Source: Brachynemurus nebulosus (lineage: Eukaryota > Arthropoda > Insecta > Neuroptera > Myrmeleontidae). Taken from it: DNA of 64,000 nucleotides. A model generated the notes under the pieces. It did not search any database. It saw only the letters and a list, made by a program, of their open reading frames with translations, and was not told the DNA's origin. The stretch spans positions 41,190,811 through 41,254,810 of the forward strand of contig JAPWDM010000002.1 in assembly GCA_035578155.1 (NCBI GenBank). The letters are read 5' to 3'. The stretch's first letter is position 1; each line of letters begins with the position of its first letter. Both the position numbers and the translations under genes were made by a program. Of this stretch, positions 1 through 11,951 are shown piece by piece.

Positions 1-250
1 GAATTTCTCACAAGGAATTTTATTGATGTTAATGTAAAATTTATAAAAAATATAGAGTGCGAAGTGTAAAATTTTAATTATTTTTGGCTGGAATTCTGGT
101 ATTTGTTTTGTGAATCTTCAAAAGTGATGTTTTTGTAAATCAAAAGGCCAGAGAGTTTCATAAACAAAAGCGTTATCAAAGAAACATTTGATTTTAATTT
201 AGATTTTTCGAAAATGAATGATTATAATGTTTCCAGTTGTCGGTAGCGAT

Positions 251-515
251 CAGAGGCGTAACTTGAAATTTTGTGCCCTGGATCAATTTCGACTCGTGCC
301 CCCCTCTCTCCGAAAAGTACATTTTTCCCACCAAAAGGTGATGGACGAGCAAAAGAAAAAAAGAAAACGACGGAATATATGTATATCTGTTTCTTATTTC
401 TCAAAAAAATCTTCGCTGTTCAAGTTCTCATAAAAATTCAAAATTTTACATTCCCTTCTTGCCCTCTTTTTTGTCATGCACCCTGACGTGACTGCTTCAC
501 TTGTAGTTACGTCTG
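251..515. mobile_element. hAT-like miniature element (remnant)
   Basis: The left end reads CAGAGGCGTAAC and the reverse complement of the right end reads CAGACGTAAC, so the ends are a short imperfect inverted repeat. CAG.GGCGTAAC followed by GTGCCC-rich sequence is the usual look of hAT-superfamily ends. The flanking octamers (GTAGCGAT and TGGTAGTT) do not match, so no target duplication is supported. Nothing inside looks coding; the short open frames here are chance. The hAT assignment is by end similarity only. Confidence 0.4.
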
Positions 516-739
516 TGGTAGTTGATCAAAGTAATAAATAAAAAGAGAGCAAGAAAAGGTAATAGGTGCAGAGGCAATAGTTTTTAATAATTTTTTTTAC
601 TTTTAACAGTGTGTGTGTATGTGTATCTGTTACCATTTATCTCCAAAATGGTCTAACTGATTTTAATGAGGTTTTTTTATTTGAAAGTTGGTAATTCCGG
701 TATGGTTCTTAGTTTGATGAAAATTAGTTGTGCTGTTTC

Positions 740-1028
740 CAGAATATTCAGCCAAAAAACGAAAACAAACCTGTTGTCCGATTGTAAACCTTGTAACTTT
801 GAAATATAAACGGGCAACTAATCCCTAACAAAACCTTTTGACGGGCAAAAAATAAAAAACAAATATTCCTGCAATCGATACCACTCCACATTGCTGTCTT
901 CATAAATTTTCCAACGGCTATCACTTTTTAAATTTTTTCACGAAGCACCCGACAACTGCTTGCGGAAAACATTTTGGTGAACACTGAACTATACAGTAAA
1001 AATGTGTTAAATTTAGCTCTTGTAATTT
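740..1028 (+). repeat. Dispersed repeat, copy 1 (second copy about 5300-5530)
   Basis: This stretch aligns by eye with about 5300-5530. Shared landmarks in the same order are TTGTCCGATTGT, TATTCCTGCAAT, an ACCA..CCATATTGCT-type stretch, TTTTTTCA.G.A.CACC, and a hAT-like right end (ATTTTGGTGAACACTG). The similarity continues past that end into a GTGTTAAA.TTAGCT.TTGTAATTT stretch in both copies. The repeated unit is therefore larger than the hAT-like element it contains. The left hAT end is not recognisable in this copy. Confidence 0.5.
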
Positions 1029-1038
1029 AGGGTAAGTA

Positions 1039-1114
1039 AATTTTCATTCGTCGTGTGTGACATGTCTTGCCGTGTACTTTGTAGTGTAATTGTCACACAC
1101 GACGAATGAAAATT
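1039..1114. repeat. Perfect hairpin with 24-bp arms
   Basis: Positions 1039-1062 and 1091-1114 are exact reverse complements; the arm core is CATTCGTCGTGTGTGACA. A 28-base loop lies between them. CpG-containing arms stand out in AT-rich surroundings. It could be a tiny snapback element or the ends of a larger element. No TSD is evident and there is no evidence that it is transcribed. Confidence 0.75.
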
Positions 1115-2563
1115 AATATATATTCTAACAATAAGTTACAAAGAAATTTGGAATATGGAATTTCAGGAATTTTTATTTGTAACTTTTTAGAGCTTTTTCG
1201 TCGTGGGTTTTCAAAATTTTTTTATAATTGATTATGACTGAATTTATTTCATCAGAACAGGTTCTAGGAAAGTCGCTTTTATTAGCGTTTTCTTCACCGA
1301 ATTTAGTGCTTATTGGGATCTGTCCTATGGGTGGAGTTTCAAAAAAATGGCTGACAAAAAAGTGCATTAACATTAGTTTTATAAATAGTAATCAGTGCTA
1401 TATTAAGAAAAAATGGTAAATGTTAGAACTTTTTGTATTTGGATTGACACAAGTCCGAAGTAAAGGAATTTTGTTGAAGTAGAGAAAATTTTTCATCTGT
1501 AAAACAGTTAAAATGTGGTTAAAATATGAAAAAATGCGTGAATGAGTTAACGAATATTACAATTTACAGTATACAAACGTCAAATTTAAATAGCAAACGT
1601 CATAAAATAGCTGGAGAACTGGAAATGAATGGAAAAATTAAATCAATTGTATGTATTTTCAGATTTACAAAATTCAACTCATAAATGACATTTGAGAAAA
1701 TGCACTTTAAGAATAGTCTGATTTTTCAACACCAGATGTCATACCGTCATTCGACAGATCCCAATACCTACATATTTCTAATTATCTCAATTTCACTTTT
1801 TCGGAGTTTTGACAAGTTCATGTTGATTCATTTTTCAGGTTATCTACACATACAGGTCTAACGTATCAGTAAAAATGTAAAGTGTAATTTAGCCGACGTG
1901 AATTATCGATAATAGACAATCATTAAAAAAAATTAAATAAAAAAATTAAGAAATATCCAATTTATTTTTTCAAACAGAATTCTATGTAATTCATTACAAA
2001 TGAATGTGCAACTTACTTTTACAAATCGATAAAACAAATATTATACTAGTAGTTTTTTATTCTATTTTTTTTTTTATACGGTTACGGTAGTATTCGATGT
2101 TAACTTTACTATGTTCCGATGATCGTTAAAATGAACTAAAAGGTGCAAGCAAAGACGGAAATCGATAGTTCGATTTTTTTTTTATTGTTATTATGATAGG
2201 GAATCGACAATACAATATAAACAGTCATCGCAAGCAACGGCAACGCAAGGTTTTGATCGGCATGTTTGGGTAGGTTAGTTTTTTTATTTTTTAGTTGAGA
2301 GCGTGGTATTCTATCGAAAAAACATCAATATATTTTTTTTTATTTTATTAGTATGATATAAAAACGAAGTGGTGTGTCGTCATAAGTTACTGGGGTACAT
2401 TCGTCTGGATAGTATAGTTTGGTCCAAGTTTGGTCGTGTTTTTATAAATTTTAAAAGTTTGACGGGATATTGTTTTTTATGTAAGTAAGGTAATGTAATT
2501 GTTTAAATTAATGTTATTATGTTAATGCATTTCAAACTAATTGTATATGTTGAAGTAATGTAA
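1115..2563. other. AT-rich DNA, nothing recognisable
   Basis: No open frame with coding character, RNA gene or repeat structure was found. There are only homopolymer T/A runs and short low-complexity tracts. Confidence 0.5.
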
Positions 2564-2661
2564 GATCTAGAGTTTTAAACTGTGCAATAAGTAGACAGGG
2601 GTATAAACAACGGATCTAGAGTTTTAAACTGTGCAATGAATAGAGAGAGGTATAAACAATT
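2564..2661 (+). repeat. Tandem duplication, 2 x 49 bp
   Basis: GATCTAGAGTTTTAAACTGT begins at 2564 and again at 2613. The two 49-bp units differ by a handful of substitutions in their second half. Confidence 0.8.
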
Positions 2662-2849
2662 GGATAGATAATTATTTAGCTATAGGTATTAAAACAAATT
2701 AATTTTATCTACGACTACTGTGAAATTGCTTATTTACTGTACAAAATACTATCTATAGGTAAGTTAAATATGTTTATGCAAATTTTTGTACTTTACACAC
2801 AATTGTGTGCAAAGAACCAAAATTTACTACATTTTTATGAATCTTTATA

Positions 2850-3331
2850 CCAGGTGTCTCATTTGGATGTATGTATACGATTTACATGTTAATTTTTAAC
2901 ATTGGATTCTCATAAAGAAAAAGTTATGTCACAAGAGTGCTTTGAACAAACTAATAATACTAATTTAATATTGTAACTAATGCTTTAACAATAATAATGC
3001 AGTAAAATAAAGAAATGAATGACGCAATTTTCAAGCAATTCACATTTTTACATAATAAATATTTGTGTCATCTGCTGTAAATTCAAAAACGCATATTTTT
3101 GTATTTTCTTGAAAATAAATATTAAAATAATAAAAATACCAAAAAAATATTCTGTTGAAGAAACAATGAAGATAATTTGGTGGAAAAAAATTATTTTATA
3201 AAAGAAAATTACCGAAAATAGGAATATGTTTATCCAAAGCATACTCTTGTGACATAACTTTTTCCTTATGGGAATCCAATGTTAAAAATTAAAATGTAAG
3301 TTGTATGTATACATCCGGCAGGAACACCCAG
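2850..3331. mobile_element. Foldback element, ~93-bp imperfect arms, TA-flanked
   Basis: The arms at 2850-2943 and 3236-3331 are imperfect reverse complements. Both carry TTAACATTGGATTC, AAAAAGTTATGTCACAAGAG and GGATGTAT. The outermost bases CCAGGTGTCTC and CTGGGTGTTCC are flanked by TA on both sides, which fits a TA target duplication. The ~290-bp centre is AT-rich and shows no transposase. This looks like a non-autonomous inverted-repeat element; the superfamily is not assignable by eye. Confidence 0.7.
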
Positions 3332-3339
3332 TATACACT

Positions 3340-4030
3340 GTATATTACATTATAAAATTTGTAGACAGGTACAAAATTTTTACCTAATAATTGAAAATTT
3401 GCATTTGTTTTTAATAAACAAGTTGGATGTAATTTTAATCTATTGTATTCGTATAAAAATATTATAAATTCCATGTTTATCATAGATAAAATGTAGCACA
3501 TAACTCCCGTAATTACCTACGCACTCACCACAGCGTGGTTCTTGCGTAACTTTTTCGCTCGTGTATGTTCTATGTATATAACTTCTTCGATTACATAATA
3601 CATATACTATTTTCAGCCATTGAAATTGGCGTTACTTTCAAAACGTGAGTTGGAGTTTACAATTACATATTTAGCAGATACGTGTAAGCATCATTTACCT
3701 ACTATTCTTTTTTCTGCTTACCATAGTTAGAAATGATTACAGGTCAAGAAAGTTTAATTACTTTCCTAGTCACGTAAATAGTTATTTACCATAAATTTGA
3801 AAATACATTTCTTTATGAAAATAATTAGTTACACACGTCTATCAATAATTGTAACCTTTATTATTATTATTAATAATATAATTCTTTCAAATTTTTTTGA
3901 TTGGAAAGCAATTTGCGAATATTCGTTTATTTTTGTGGCCATGGATGCTTAAGAGTCCTTAGCCTCCTGTAGTCTCGAATTTCCAATCTAGGTAAAAAAA
4001 ATAGCATCTACGGGCCTTGATAAGTACAGG
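3340..4030. other. AT-rich DNA without recognisable genes
   Basis: No repeat structure or coding character was seen. Confidence 0.4.
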
Positions 4031-5207
4031 TACAGATCTGCCGTGACTAAAAGGACCCGATACCTTATCTCTATACTTTGATCTATCCTTTTTTTTGCAG
4101 TTTGTCTTTTTTTATATTTATATAGTTGCCACAGTTAGATTCCAGTGACCACCAAACAGTTGTGAATAGAAATTTGAAAAAAAAAATAGTTTACTCTTAT
4201 TTGTTAATTTACTGTTCCTTATATTCTTACTTTAATAAAACACAGTATAGTAAAATATTAAGTATTATTTTATAAACTCAATTTCATAAAGTAACGTTAA
4301 TATCCATTAAATATTAAAAAAAGTTTGGTTTGAAAACGAATTAAAATAAATATTAGCACATCAAAATCATATTTACAAAATAAACAAAAACCACAAAAAT
4401 ATCTTCAAGTTAAAAAAGTCAAAAAAATTTCTGTTTCTTCTTCATAATCTTCATACGTTGGAAACACACTTGCCAACACAGTTATCATTATGTTATCAAT
4501 AAACTATGTATGTAATAAAATTTTTCAAAAAAGCTCAGAAATAAATTGCATAAAGTGGCTGGGTAATAAAACAATTTATTATCCTGTTTTTGAAGATATT
4601 TAACAAAAGCTGAAAAAACTTATGATAAATATGTTAAATATAATCTTTGTTCAAATATTCTAAAAACGAAAATGAGAAAGACAAGAACATTTCATAAAAA
4701 TAATATTATTTGATAAAAAATTAATAAATAAGAATTTGATTTAACTTCAAAATCAGTATTCCAGCTTATTATTGATAATACATATGTTATTGATAATATG
4801 TACAGCTGGCCCACCGATTGGTAATCACAGATACAATGTTTGGTGTACGCTGTTGGGGGTTATTCATACTTGTATTCACTATTCAAACTATAGTAGCAAC
4901 CATACACGCTCTGTATAGCTGTATAAGATTACAAAGCAAATTAATTAAAAAGGCTTAATTTCGGTTAGAAAAATACTTTTCGCAAGACATACTAAAATCA
5001 TCAGTTAAATAAAATTGGTTTTTAACCTTTTCTTTTGTAATTAAAGTTATATTTATAAACGTAATTGGAAAATACATTAACTTTATGTGTAAGTGTACAA
5101 GCAATTCTGTAAGACATTATTGTCTATGTTATGTATGGTTGCTTTACCTCCTCTCTTTCGTCACTCACCCGACGAAATCGGGTCCAAATAGTCACGGCAC
5201 ATCTGTA
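4031..5207. mobile_element. Inverted-repeat element, ~1.18 kb
   Basis: The left end reads TACAGATCTGCCGTGACTAA and the reverse complement of the right end reads TACAGATGTGCCGTGACTAT. After these come AAGGACCCGAT and TTGGACCCGAT, giving about 31 bases of imperfect terminal inverted repeat. The interior is AT-rich with no coding frame, so this is a decayed or non-autonomous DNA transposon of unknown superfamily. It ends 13 bp before the hAT-like element at 5221. Confidence 0.5.
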
Positions 5208-5220
5208 CTATAATTTATAC

Positions 5221-5487
5221 CAGTGTTTTTCAAACTTTTTCGATCACGGAACACTTTTACAATTTATAGGAAAAACTGCACCAAAAAAATTGGGGTGCAC
5301 AAAAAAAACGAAGGTAAGCTTGTCCGATTGTCTATCAACTAATGCCTCACAGAAACTTTTTGGCGAGCCAAAAATAATATTCCTGCAATGAAAACCATGC
5401 CATATTGCTCTTTTCGGACGTCAGTTTTGAAAATTTTTTCATGGAACACCAGACGACTTCTCGCGGAACACACTTTGGGAAACACTG
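5221..5487. mobile_element. hAT-like miniature element, 267 bp
   Basis: The left end is CAGTGTTTTTCAAACTTTTT and the reverse complement of the right end is CAGTGTTTCCCAAAGTGTGT. Ends of this CAGTGTTTCCCAAA form are a known hAT-superfamily pattern. The flanking octamers ATTTATAC and ATCTATAG match at 6 of 8 positions, consistent with a decayed 8-bp target duplication. No transposase is encoded. Similarity with 740-1028 starts inside this element and runs past its right end. Confidence 0.65.
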
Positions 5488-5530
5488 ATCTATAGGTACA
5501 GGAAAACTGTGTTAAAATTAGCTTTTGTAA

Positions 5531-6480
5531 TTTTGACCATTTACGTTTATTGGTGGAATTTTAGTAAATTAACGCTAAATTTTCCATATTTACATGTTAA
5601 TTAGTTGTTATTTTATTTGGAAATATAACTTGAAAAACTTAAGTAATCTGCTATTATAATAATACAATACAATTTTAATTTCACTAAAAATGGGAAAAAG
5701 AGTTTAAATTAAGAATTTTTTCATATAAAGACAGTTTTTATGCTTTTAATATTGTTATAGAGATTAATTTTTCAATTTTTTAAGAGCAAAGCTTTCTATT
5801 CAAAGTCTTAGAACTTCATTCTTGATTAATTCTATATATTTGGTTTTGTTAAAAATGAAAAGAGATAACAAAAACTTAACAAAGAGATAATAGATTAATA
5901 AACATGGTACATGAAGAAGACATAGATAGCTACAAAAAAAGATGAAAACCAATTAAAACAAACAAAATTGGGAAGATTTTAGAATAAAAAAATGCCATTA
6001 AAGTTTTATGTTGATTAGGAAATCTATCACGGAGAAAAAGACATTATAATATATGACAAGATTACACGTATTCTTACAGAATATGGGAAATTTTTGTGAT
6101 ATTTCAGTATAAAATGATGACAAAAGTTTAGATAGCAAACGCACATGATTCGTATCAAAGGATATACTCATACATATACAACTCATACAGTTGGATCTCG
6201 TACGAGATGTATTTGGTAATGGGCAGAATAGGTTTATAGGGTACCATGTAGTAAATGGGTAACTTTGTTTACATATACAAAGTTTAGAAATAATTAAAAG
6301 TTGCCTCGTTAAAAAAAAATTCTTGAAAACCTAACATCTCGAAATTTATAAAATCATAGTTTAGCACATGTTCAGCACAAAAATTTCCAGTGATGGTGGA
6401 AATATTTTCAGATTGTACCTATATAAAAATTGGATTGCACAATTACGGATCCAACATCTTTAAGTCTCTTTGTTATTTCA
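5531..6480. other. AT-rich DNA, no gene seen
   Basis: The only distinct item is a perfect 14-base palindrome, ATCTCGTACGAGAT, near 6193. It has no evident meaning. Confidence 0.4.
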
Positions 6481-6489
6481 ATAACAAAT

Positions 6490-6620
6490 TTTACTAGCTG
6501 ACCCGTGCGACTGTAAACAATATCAATCAACAGATGTCGTGCGTTTTAGTTAAGTAGATTGCCAATAGACTGCGCCTTACGGCGTACCGGCAAAAATATC
6601 TTTGAGAAATTATATAATGA
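6490..6620 (+). repeat. Possible interspersed-repeat end
   Basis: ACTAGCTGACCCGTGCGACT resembles the CTAGCTG.CCCG.. starts that recur in many insect interspersed repeats, and is followed by a CG-rich patch (CTGCGCCTTACGGCGTACCG). The class assignment is from memory of such motifs and is weak. Confidence 0.3.
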
Positions 6621-7069
6621 TCCTATAAGATGAACATTTTTAATCTTCCTTCAGCTTTCAATTTTTAGTGTGGAAATGTTTATTTCTTATTTACGTTGTA
6701 TCATTTACAGGTTCCATTTTTTCGCAGAAAAAGATGGTCCATCATTTTTCCAAAATTTACTTTAGTATTATGAACATGCACGGAGTACAACTTTTATTTA
6801 TTTTTGAAGATATTTAAAATGACTTTTTCCAATATTTCTTCCAGTCGTAAAACCATTAAAATTATTTATCAAATATTTGTTTTCTCTTTCCGCCCTCGTA
6901 GAAAATAGTTCCATAAGGAGGAAAAAAAAACAAATAAGAATTTGAACTCCAACGGAAGAAAGATGGATATAGATGAATAGGGAAGGATAAATATACTAGT
7001 GGAATGTATTACAATATTTAAATAGTTATCTCGAGGAGATAAAGTAGGATACGTATGGAGAAAGGATAA

Positions 7070-8400
7070 TACTCACTCGTACACGACGGCAAGACAAACT
7101 TGCCGGCGAAGGAGATGAGGATGAGATTATATGATGGGAGTTAGTGGTCGCTCGGTCAGGTTTGTGATATTTGCGAGTAAATAAATGGAAGCACTTTCAG
7201 ATAATGAAATGTCACCAAATGGCCATTTGTTTAGTGGGGTTTTGTGGAGTTGAGCGCGCCACATACCATCGCCGATCCGTTCGAGAGCGCACCACAGTTC
7301 ACTGGCAGCAGCAGGCAGTAAGTATGTCGTCCTCTTACAATAATAATACCACCTCCGTGGTGGCGAACACAATGTAACGTGCGGCGCGTCTATCTGTCTG
7401 TCTTCCCGTTCGCCTGCCAAGCACCGTGTATTCGTACGTACGTACATAGAGCGAGATTCAGAAAAAGAAATTATAGAAACCCCACACACACATCACTTTG
7501 CACGGGTGTTGGGTGTTGGGACGTAGGGTTGCATATATGTGCGATTTCCAATCGGAAACGGACATAAAAATCAATACATCCTGTAAAAAAAAAACACATA
7601 CACACCACCCTGTATAGCAGTAATACCTCATCCTATTAGTTCATCAAGACGTACATGTATACGGGTGCATGCCGACGAGAACGGTGGTGGCGGGGTCCAG
7701 GGGTGTAGCGCGGGCGCGGAGCGGGGGGGGCATCAACAGTATAGAGGTTGTATTTAAATTAAAATTCTTGCATCACACATTTGTCGCCTTCGTTGTTCCG
7801 AGAGCTAACTATGTATGTACGTACATGTGTGTTGTGACAAAGATACATCCACATATGTGTGTGTGTGTGCTCTCTCTGTTCCGAAAAATATGACGCCGCC
7901 TTTTTCTTGGACGAGTTTGCGTCGCACAGCATCCCGACGAACTAACGAACCGACGTGTAGATTGCCACCAAACGGTTTCATGTGTGTAGTTTCGTCACTA
8001 CTATTCTAGGTTCTCTGCTCGCTGCTATTACATATGTATATATATGCTAGTGATTTCTGCCAAACGTTTTTCTTTGTTTTGGGGCGCTTTAATGCTTTTA
8101 ATGTGTTGCTGTCTTTATCACTTTTGTGTGGCTCCTCGTCCTTCTTGCTGTGTGTAAAATGGTCATTTGTTTTGTTCATCTTTTTCCCACCCGGTGTATA
8201 TTTTGTTTGTGTCTCCCGTACTTAGGTACTGGACTCCCGTACTCACTAAAACGCGACTCATTCGTTTTGCACTGATAATGGCTCTCTCTATACTACACAC
8301 TGTTCGTTCACTGATGATCTGACTGTTATGTATGTGCTTGGTGCCCGTTGCGTCTGGTCCACCCGAATTTCTCTACATGTTCGAATGTTTCTGTGATGGC
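7070..8400. promoter_or_regulatory. CpG-rich promoter-like island, possible noncoding first exon (+)
   Basis: This 1.3-kb block is clearly richer in G+C and CpG than its surroundings, with a GC-dense core near 7665-7735, and it is not recognisably repetitive. A GTAAGT splice-donor-like site follows GCAGCAGCAGGCA at 7318, which could end a plus-strand 5' UTR exon. TCAGT-type initiator matches occur on the minus strand near 8270 and 8310 (CACTGA on plus). Known arthropod promoters use TCAGT initiators, but here they are only motif matches. A 120-codon minus-strand open frame (7127-7489) crosses the block; I see no domain in it and GC-richness alone lengthens frames. The reading as a transcription start region is inference. 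Confidence 0.35.
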
Positions 8401-9060
8401 GTTGGTGTATTTTTTTTTTTTTTTTTTTGATTATTAATGTTGTTCGAAGCTATTATATTATTATTCCATAACTGGTTGGTTATTGAACCTCTTCCTTTTC
8501 TACTGGATTGTTTGTTTTTCCCCATTTTCTTATTACTGGAGAAACTTTCTCTCTAAATAATTATTGTTTGTTTGTTTCTGAATTACATTTTTCGAAAATT
8601 TATTTACTTCTAAGATTTTTGAAATTTATTTTCGTAGTTTCAAAGTTATTGTTATTTAAAATATTGTTTTAATTAATTTTAAGCTTTGAGAAGGAAAGTC
8701 GATTACAGTTAGAAGTATTCAGAAATCATAATTTTATGTTATAAATTTTATAATTCCCTCGTTTTATTAAAAAAATACTCATTTGATAACTTTTTCATGC
8801 CAATTTCATTGGAGAGGACACAAATTGTATAAAACTATAAATTAAACTAAATTTGAATGATTAACGTGAATGGTGGAACCGTTGGTAGATAATTTTTGGG
8901 AAATATGATTTTAATTTTTTTTATACTAATGGTTTTGAATTTAGAAAATGTTTGAAATTTTATTTCAGCTTAAAACTACATATAACGTTGGATCACAATC
9001 ATTTTTTGGACTTTAAAATATGTAAATTTTAAATGAACTTATCAGAAGTTAATATATAAA
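8401..9060. other. AT-rich DNA, no gene seen
   Basis: A run of about 20 T residues lies near 8410-8429. No further structure was recognised. Confidence 0.4.
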
Positions 9061-9934
9061 TAGGGTGAATGTGGGAGAGATGCCGCACATTTTGAAAACT
9101 CTTGATAATTCTTAAAGTATGCATTTAACTGATTTGAAATTTGGTACACAATAAATGTAAACATTGTTCTCTAAAATTATGTATAAATAATTGTAAATTT
9201 TGAGTCATAAAGGATTCATAATTAACATTTTTGTAGAGCCTGCAAAGCGGCGTCTCTCCCACACCTCTGGAAGAGATGCCGCTTCAAAGAAGGAGAGACG
9301 TTGCATAGTTTATATTAAAAATTTTGCATTTTACACACCTCTCCATACATGATGTATGCCATATGTCACCATTTTTGGCACTTTTGTATCTTAACCAGTC
9401 AACTTTTTTGTTTCTGAGTACTTTTCAAAACATTCAATACACAGGTAATCATCATTATTTTCGTTATCTTCACTAATATGAGAGCTCTTCCTGATCCATT
9501 AATGGATCTTTTATATTTACGTGGCATAATTTACAGTCCAAAAAAAATTGCATAATTAAGGTATAAGTCTATGTTTTTAATATGTAATATGATGAGGCAT
9601 AGTGCGGAATTCTAACCTAAAATTTTATACAGTACTTTTAAAATATACCTAAATTAATAACAAAACTCATTTTCATTAAAATAATGAAATATATATAAAA
9701 TTCTGATGAATTAAGTGCCTGATAAAATATTATGTTAAAAAACTTACTTTTCAATAATAAAAAGTTGGATAATTATTAAATTGATAGACTAATCATAAAT
9801 GTTACTATATACAGCTTAAATAACTACTTATTTTAAACATATAATCCATTAATAGCGCTATCTATCAATCAACGGACGAACTATGGCTACTGTGGCATCT
9901 CTCCCGACGCGACATCTCTCCCGCACTTACCCTA
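9061..9934. mobile_element. TAGGG-type inverted-repeat element, 874 bp
   Basis: The left end is TAGGGTGAATGTGGGAGAGA and the reverse complement of the right end is TAGGGTAAGTGCGGGAGAGA; both continue into TG.CGC. The terminal motif recurs inside: GTCTCTCCCACACC and GGAAGAGATGCCGC near 9250-9290, GGAGAGACGTTGC at 9290, and GGCATCTCTCCCGACGCG near 9895. No transposase frame is visible. Its layout matches the elements at 11952 and 61291 although the sequences differ. Confidence 0.7.
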
Positions 9935-10004
9935 TATAAGTACGTTTAATGCATATAATTTGGTTTATTGGAGGTACATATAATTTGATTTATTATCTAC
10001 TAAG

Positions 10005-10095
10005 GCATCGATATCGGTATCGGTATCGCCGATTATTTACTACAATAACTGGTATCGGTATCGTATCGGCAAAATTAAGTATCGTTACATCCCTA
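10005..10095 (-). mobile_element. hAT-like terminal fragment with ATCGGT repeats
   Basis: The sequence is built of TATCGGTATCGGTATCG repeats and ends in GTATCGTTACATCCCTA. Read on the minus strand it starts TAGGGATGTAACGATAC, a form seen at hAT ends in animals. No partner end was found, so it is a fragment. Confidence 0.4.
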
Positions 10096-10189
10096 GTTAG
10101 TATATAGCAAAAAAATTATAAACCAGAGAAGATTATAAGAAAAATTGGCGTACGAATCGAAAAAAACTATTAGAGTTAAGTTAAAATTA

Positions 10190-10470
10190 TCCTGCAGGAT
10201 TCAAAACGCCCAAAATAAACGGCTGTTGGATGGATCTTAACCAAATTTTCCACAAATAGTATTGAAAAAAAAAAAAAAAAAAAATGAACATGAGGTTAAA
10301 ATTGTTCCAACGTTTTTGGGAATCCAATAAACACCTAAAATAAACGGCTAGACGGACCTTAACGAAAGTTTGCACAAATATTATCGAGACTCTGAAACAA
10401 ATTAGCACATGTTCAAAATGTTCAAAAATGTTCTCCAGAGTCTTGGGAACTCAAAGTGTGTCGGAAATTC
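10190..10470 (+). repeat. Two diverged tandem units, about 120 bp each
   Basis: CCAAAATAAACGGCT followed by GGATGGATCTTAACCAAATT and CACAAAT recurs as CTAAAATAAACGGCT...GACGGACCTTAACGAAAGTT and CACAAAT near 10335. An A-run of about 20 separates the units. The origin is unknown. Confidence 0.45.
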
Positions 10471-10482
10471 AGGTGGCCTTAA

Positions 10483-10996
10483 AATGGGGTATTTGACAAT
10501 TTTTTAAAAACCATCTTAGTGTGTTTCTTACTTCTTACTAAATTCATAATACACATTTTTAAATTATTTTGTACTATATTTTTAATAAAAATCACGGATC
10601 AAATTTCAGTTTTTAAAAAGATCGCCAAAACGATGCTTTCTGTGACGTCAAATCGTATGACGTCATTGGCTCTAAAACATTGAGTAGGTAGTAGGTCTAG
10701 TAATGAAAATTAATAATTAAAAGTTTTTTCATAGTTACCAAAAAAGTAAACAGTTTTTTTCCTAACTACAAATATAATACCTACATATTCGAAAGAGCTT
10801 GTGACGTAAGCTGCTTTTGCTGGATGTGTTTGATTACGTCATTTTTAACGTAAATTTTGTAATTTTATTTAATTAAAATTTTTATATCTTTGAATGAAAT
10901 AACTTGTAAAAAAGCAATATTCAGTATCATTATGACTCGAGCAATTATTTAAAAATCAAAATAGATATTTTTTCAACTACTGTCAAATACCCCATT
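10483..10996. mobile_element. GGGTAYTTGAC inverted-repeat element, copy 1 (514 bp)
   Basis: The 16-base ends AATGGGGTATTTGACA (10483-10498) and its exact reverse complement (10981-10996) bound the element. The interior has clustered TGACGTCA-like motifs (TGTGACGTCAAA, TATGACGTCATTG, TGTGACGTAAG, TTACGTCATT). A longer relative with ends GGGTACTTGACTG and the same motifs lies at 44019-44840. No coding sequence was seen. Confidence 0.7.
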
Positions 10997-11403
10997 ATCA
11001 ACAAGATTTGCGAGAAGATTTCAAGGTATGAAAATTAGATATGCTTTGAAATGTGAATATACTTATTTACTATAGAGTCGTTAGGCAAATTTTCTGTTCT
11101 TAAAACTATTTTTTATAATACCAAAATTTAAAAAAAAAAAGCTTAACAAAAAATTTGAATTGAAAAAAGAATTTTTATGATTTATCCTATCTGGTTGCCA
11201 TTTATGCATATATTTTTGAATATATAAAAATCATAAAAATATTATATATATATACATAGAAAACATAATAGGCTTAGTAACAATCATACAAAAACTAAAA
11301 GAACACAAAAATGACAGGCATGCACGTAGAAAATTTTTCTCTTTTCTTGTTTTCCAGAAAGGAAAATTTATATTTTATAAACGTACAAAAATAATACAAA
11401 ATT

Positions 11404-11640
11404 ATGATATACACTACATACGTAGCAAACATACATACGCACACACACAAAAAAAAAACACTCCCGTTCAGCGATCATCCCCTTAACAGTCAAATCTTCA
11501 ACCCCTTTCCAACCACCACCATGATCAACCGTGTTCACTTTGTCCAAATAATTTCTTTAGTTTCATCATCTTCCTTGTTTTTTTCGTTCTCCCGCAACCT
11601 CCCGGCCCATCAGAAGAGTTCTTGATAAGATATTTTTTTT
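11404..11640 (+). other. Pyrimidine-rich unique patch with a 34-codon open frame
   Basis: This is a C- and T-rich block unlike the surrounding AT-rich DNA, with no repeat partner in the window. An ATG at 11521 sits in a favourable ACCACCACC context and opens 34 codons to a TGA ending at 11625. The peptide is hydrophobic and serine-rich, and I recognise nothing in it. It could be a UTR exon or a microexon-containing region, or chance. Confidence 0.2.
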
Positions 11641-11951
11641 TAGATGAGTAGACGGCGCAGGAATAAAATGTGTTTATATATGAAAGCCACCCTTAATTCT
11701 AAGGGTAACAATACATATAATATGTATATATGGATAAATGTATGTGACGAGTGATTTTCCGAGTAAATGGCCTGATGGGTGATTTTTTGGTACTACTATA
11801 GTGAGTGGTCTATCGAATTATTTTTAATCTTCGAAATACTCACACTAATTGATAAATATTTACTATAGTAATAAGTTAATAATAAGCTGAATAAATATTT
11901 TTGTAAAGAATGAGTGATTCCATCTATAGGATATGGAATTTTATTTAGGTA

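Noticed and set aside
6193..6206. 14-base palindrome ATCTCGTACGAGAT as an operator-like site
   Set aside because: Isolated and short; several such palindromes are expected by chance in 64 kb.
7127..7489. 120-codon minus-strand open frame
   Set aside because: It sits in the GC-richer island where frames lengthen by chance; no recognisable domain, signal peptide or repeat.
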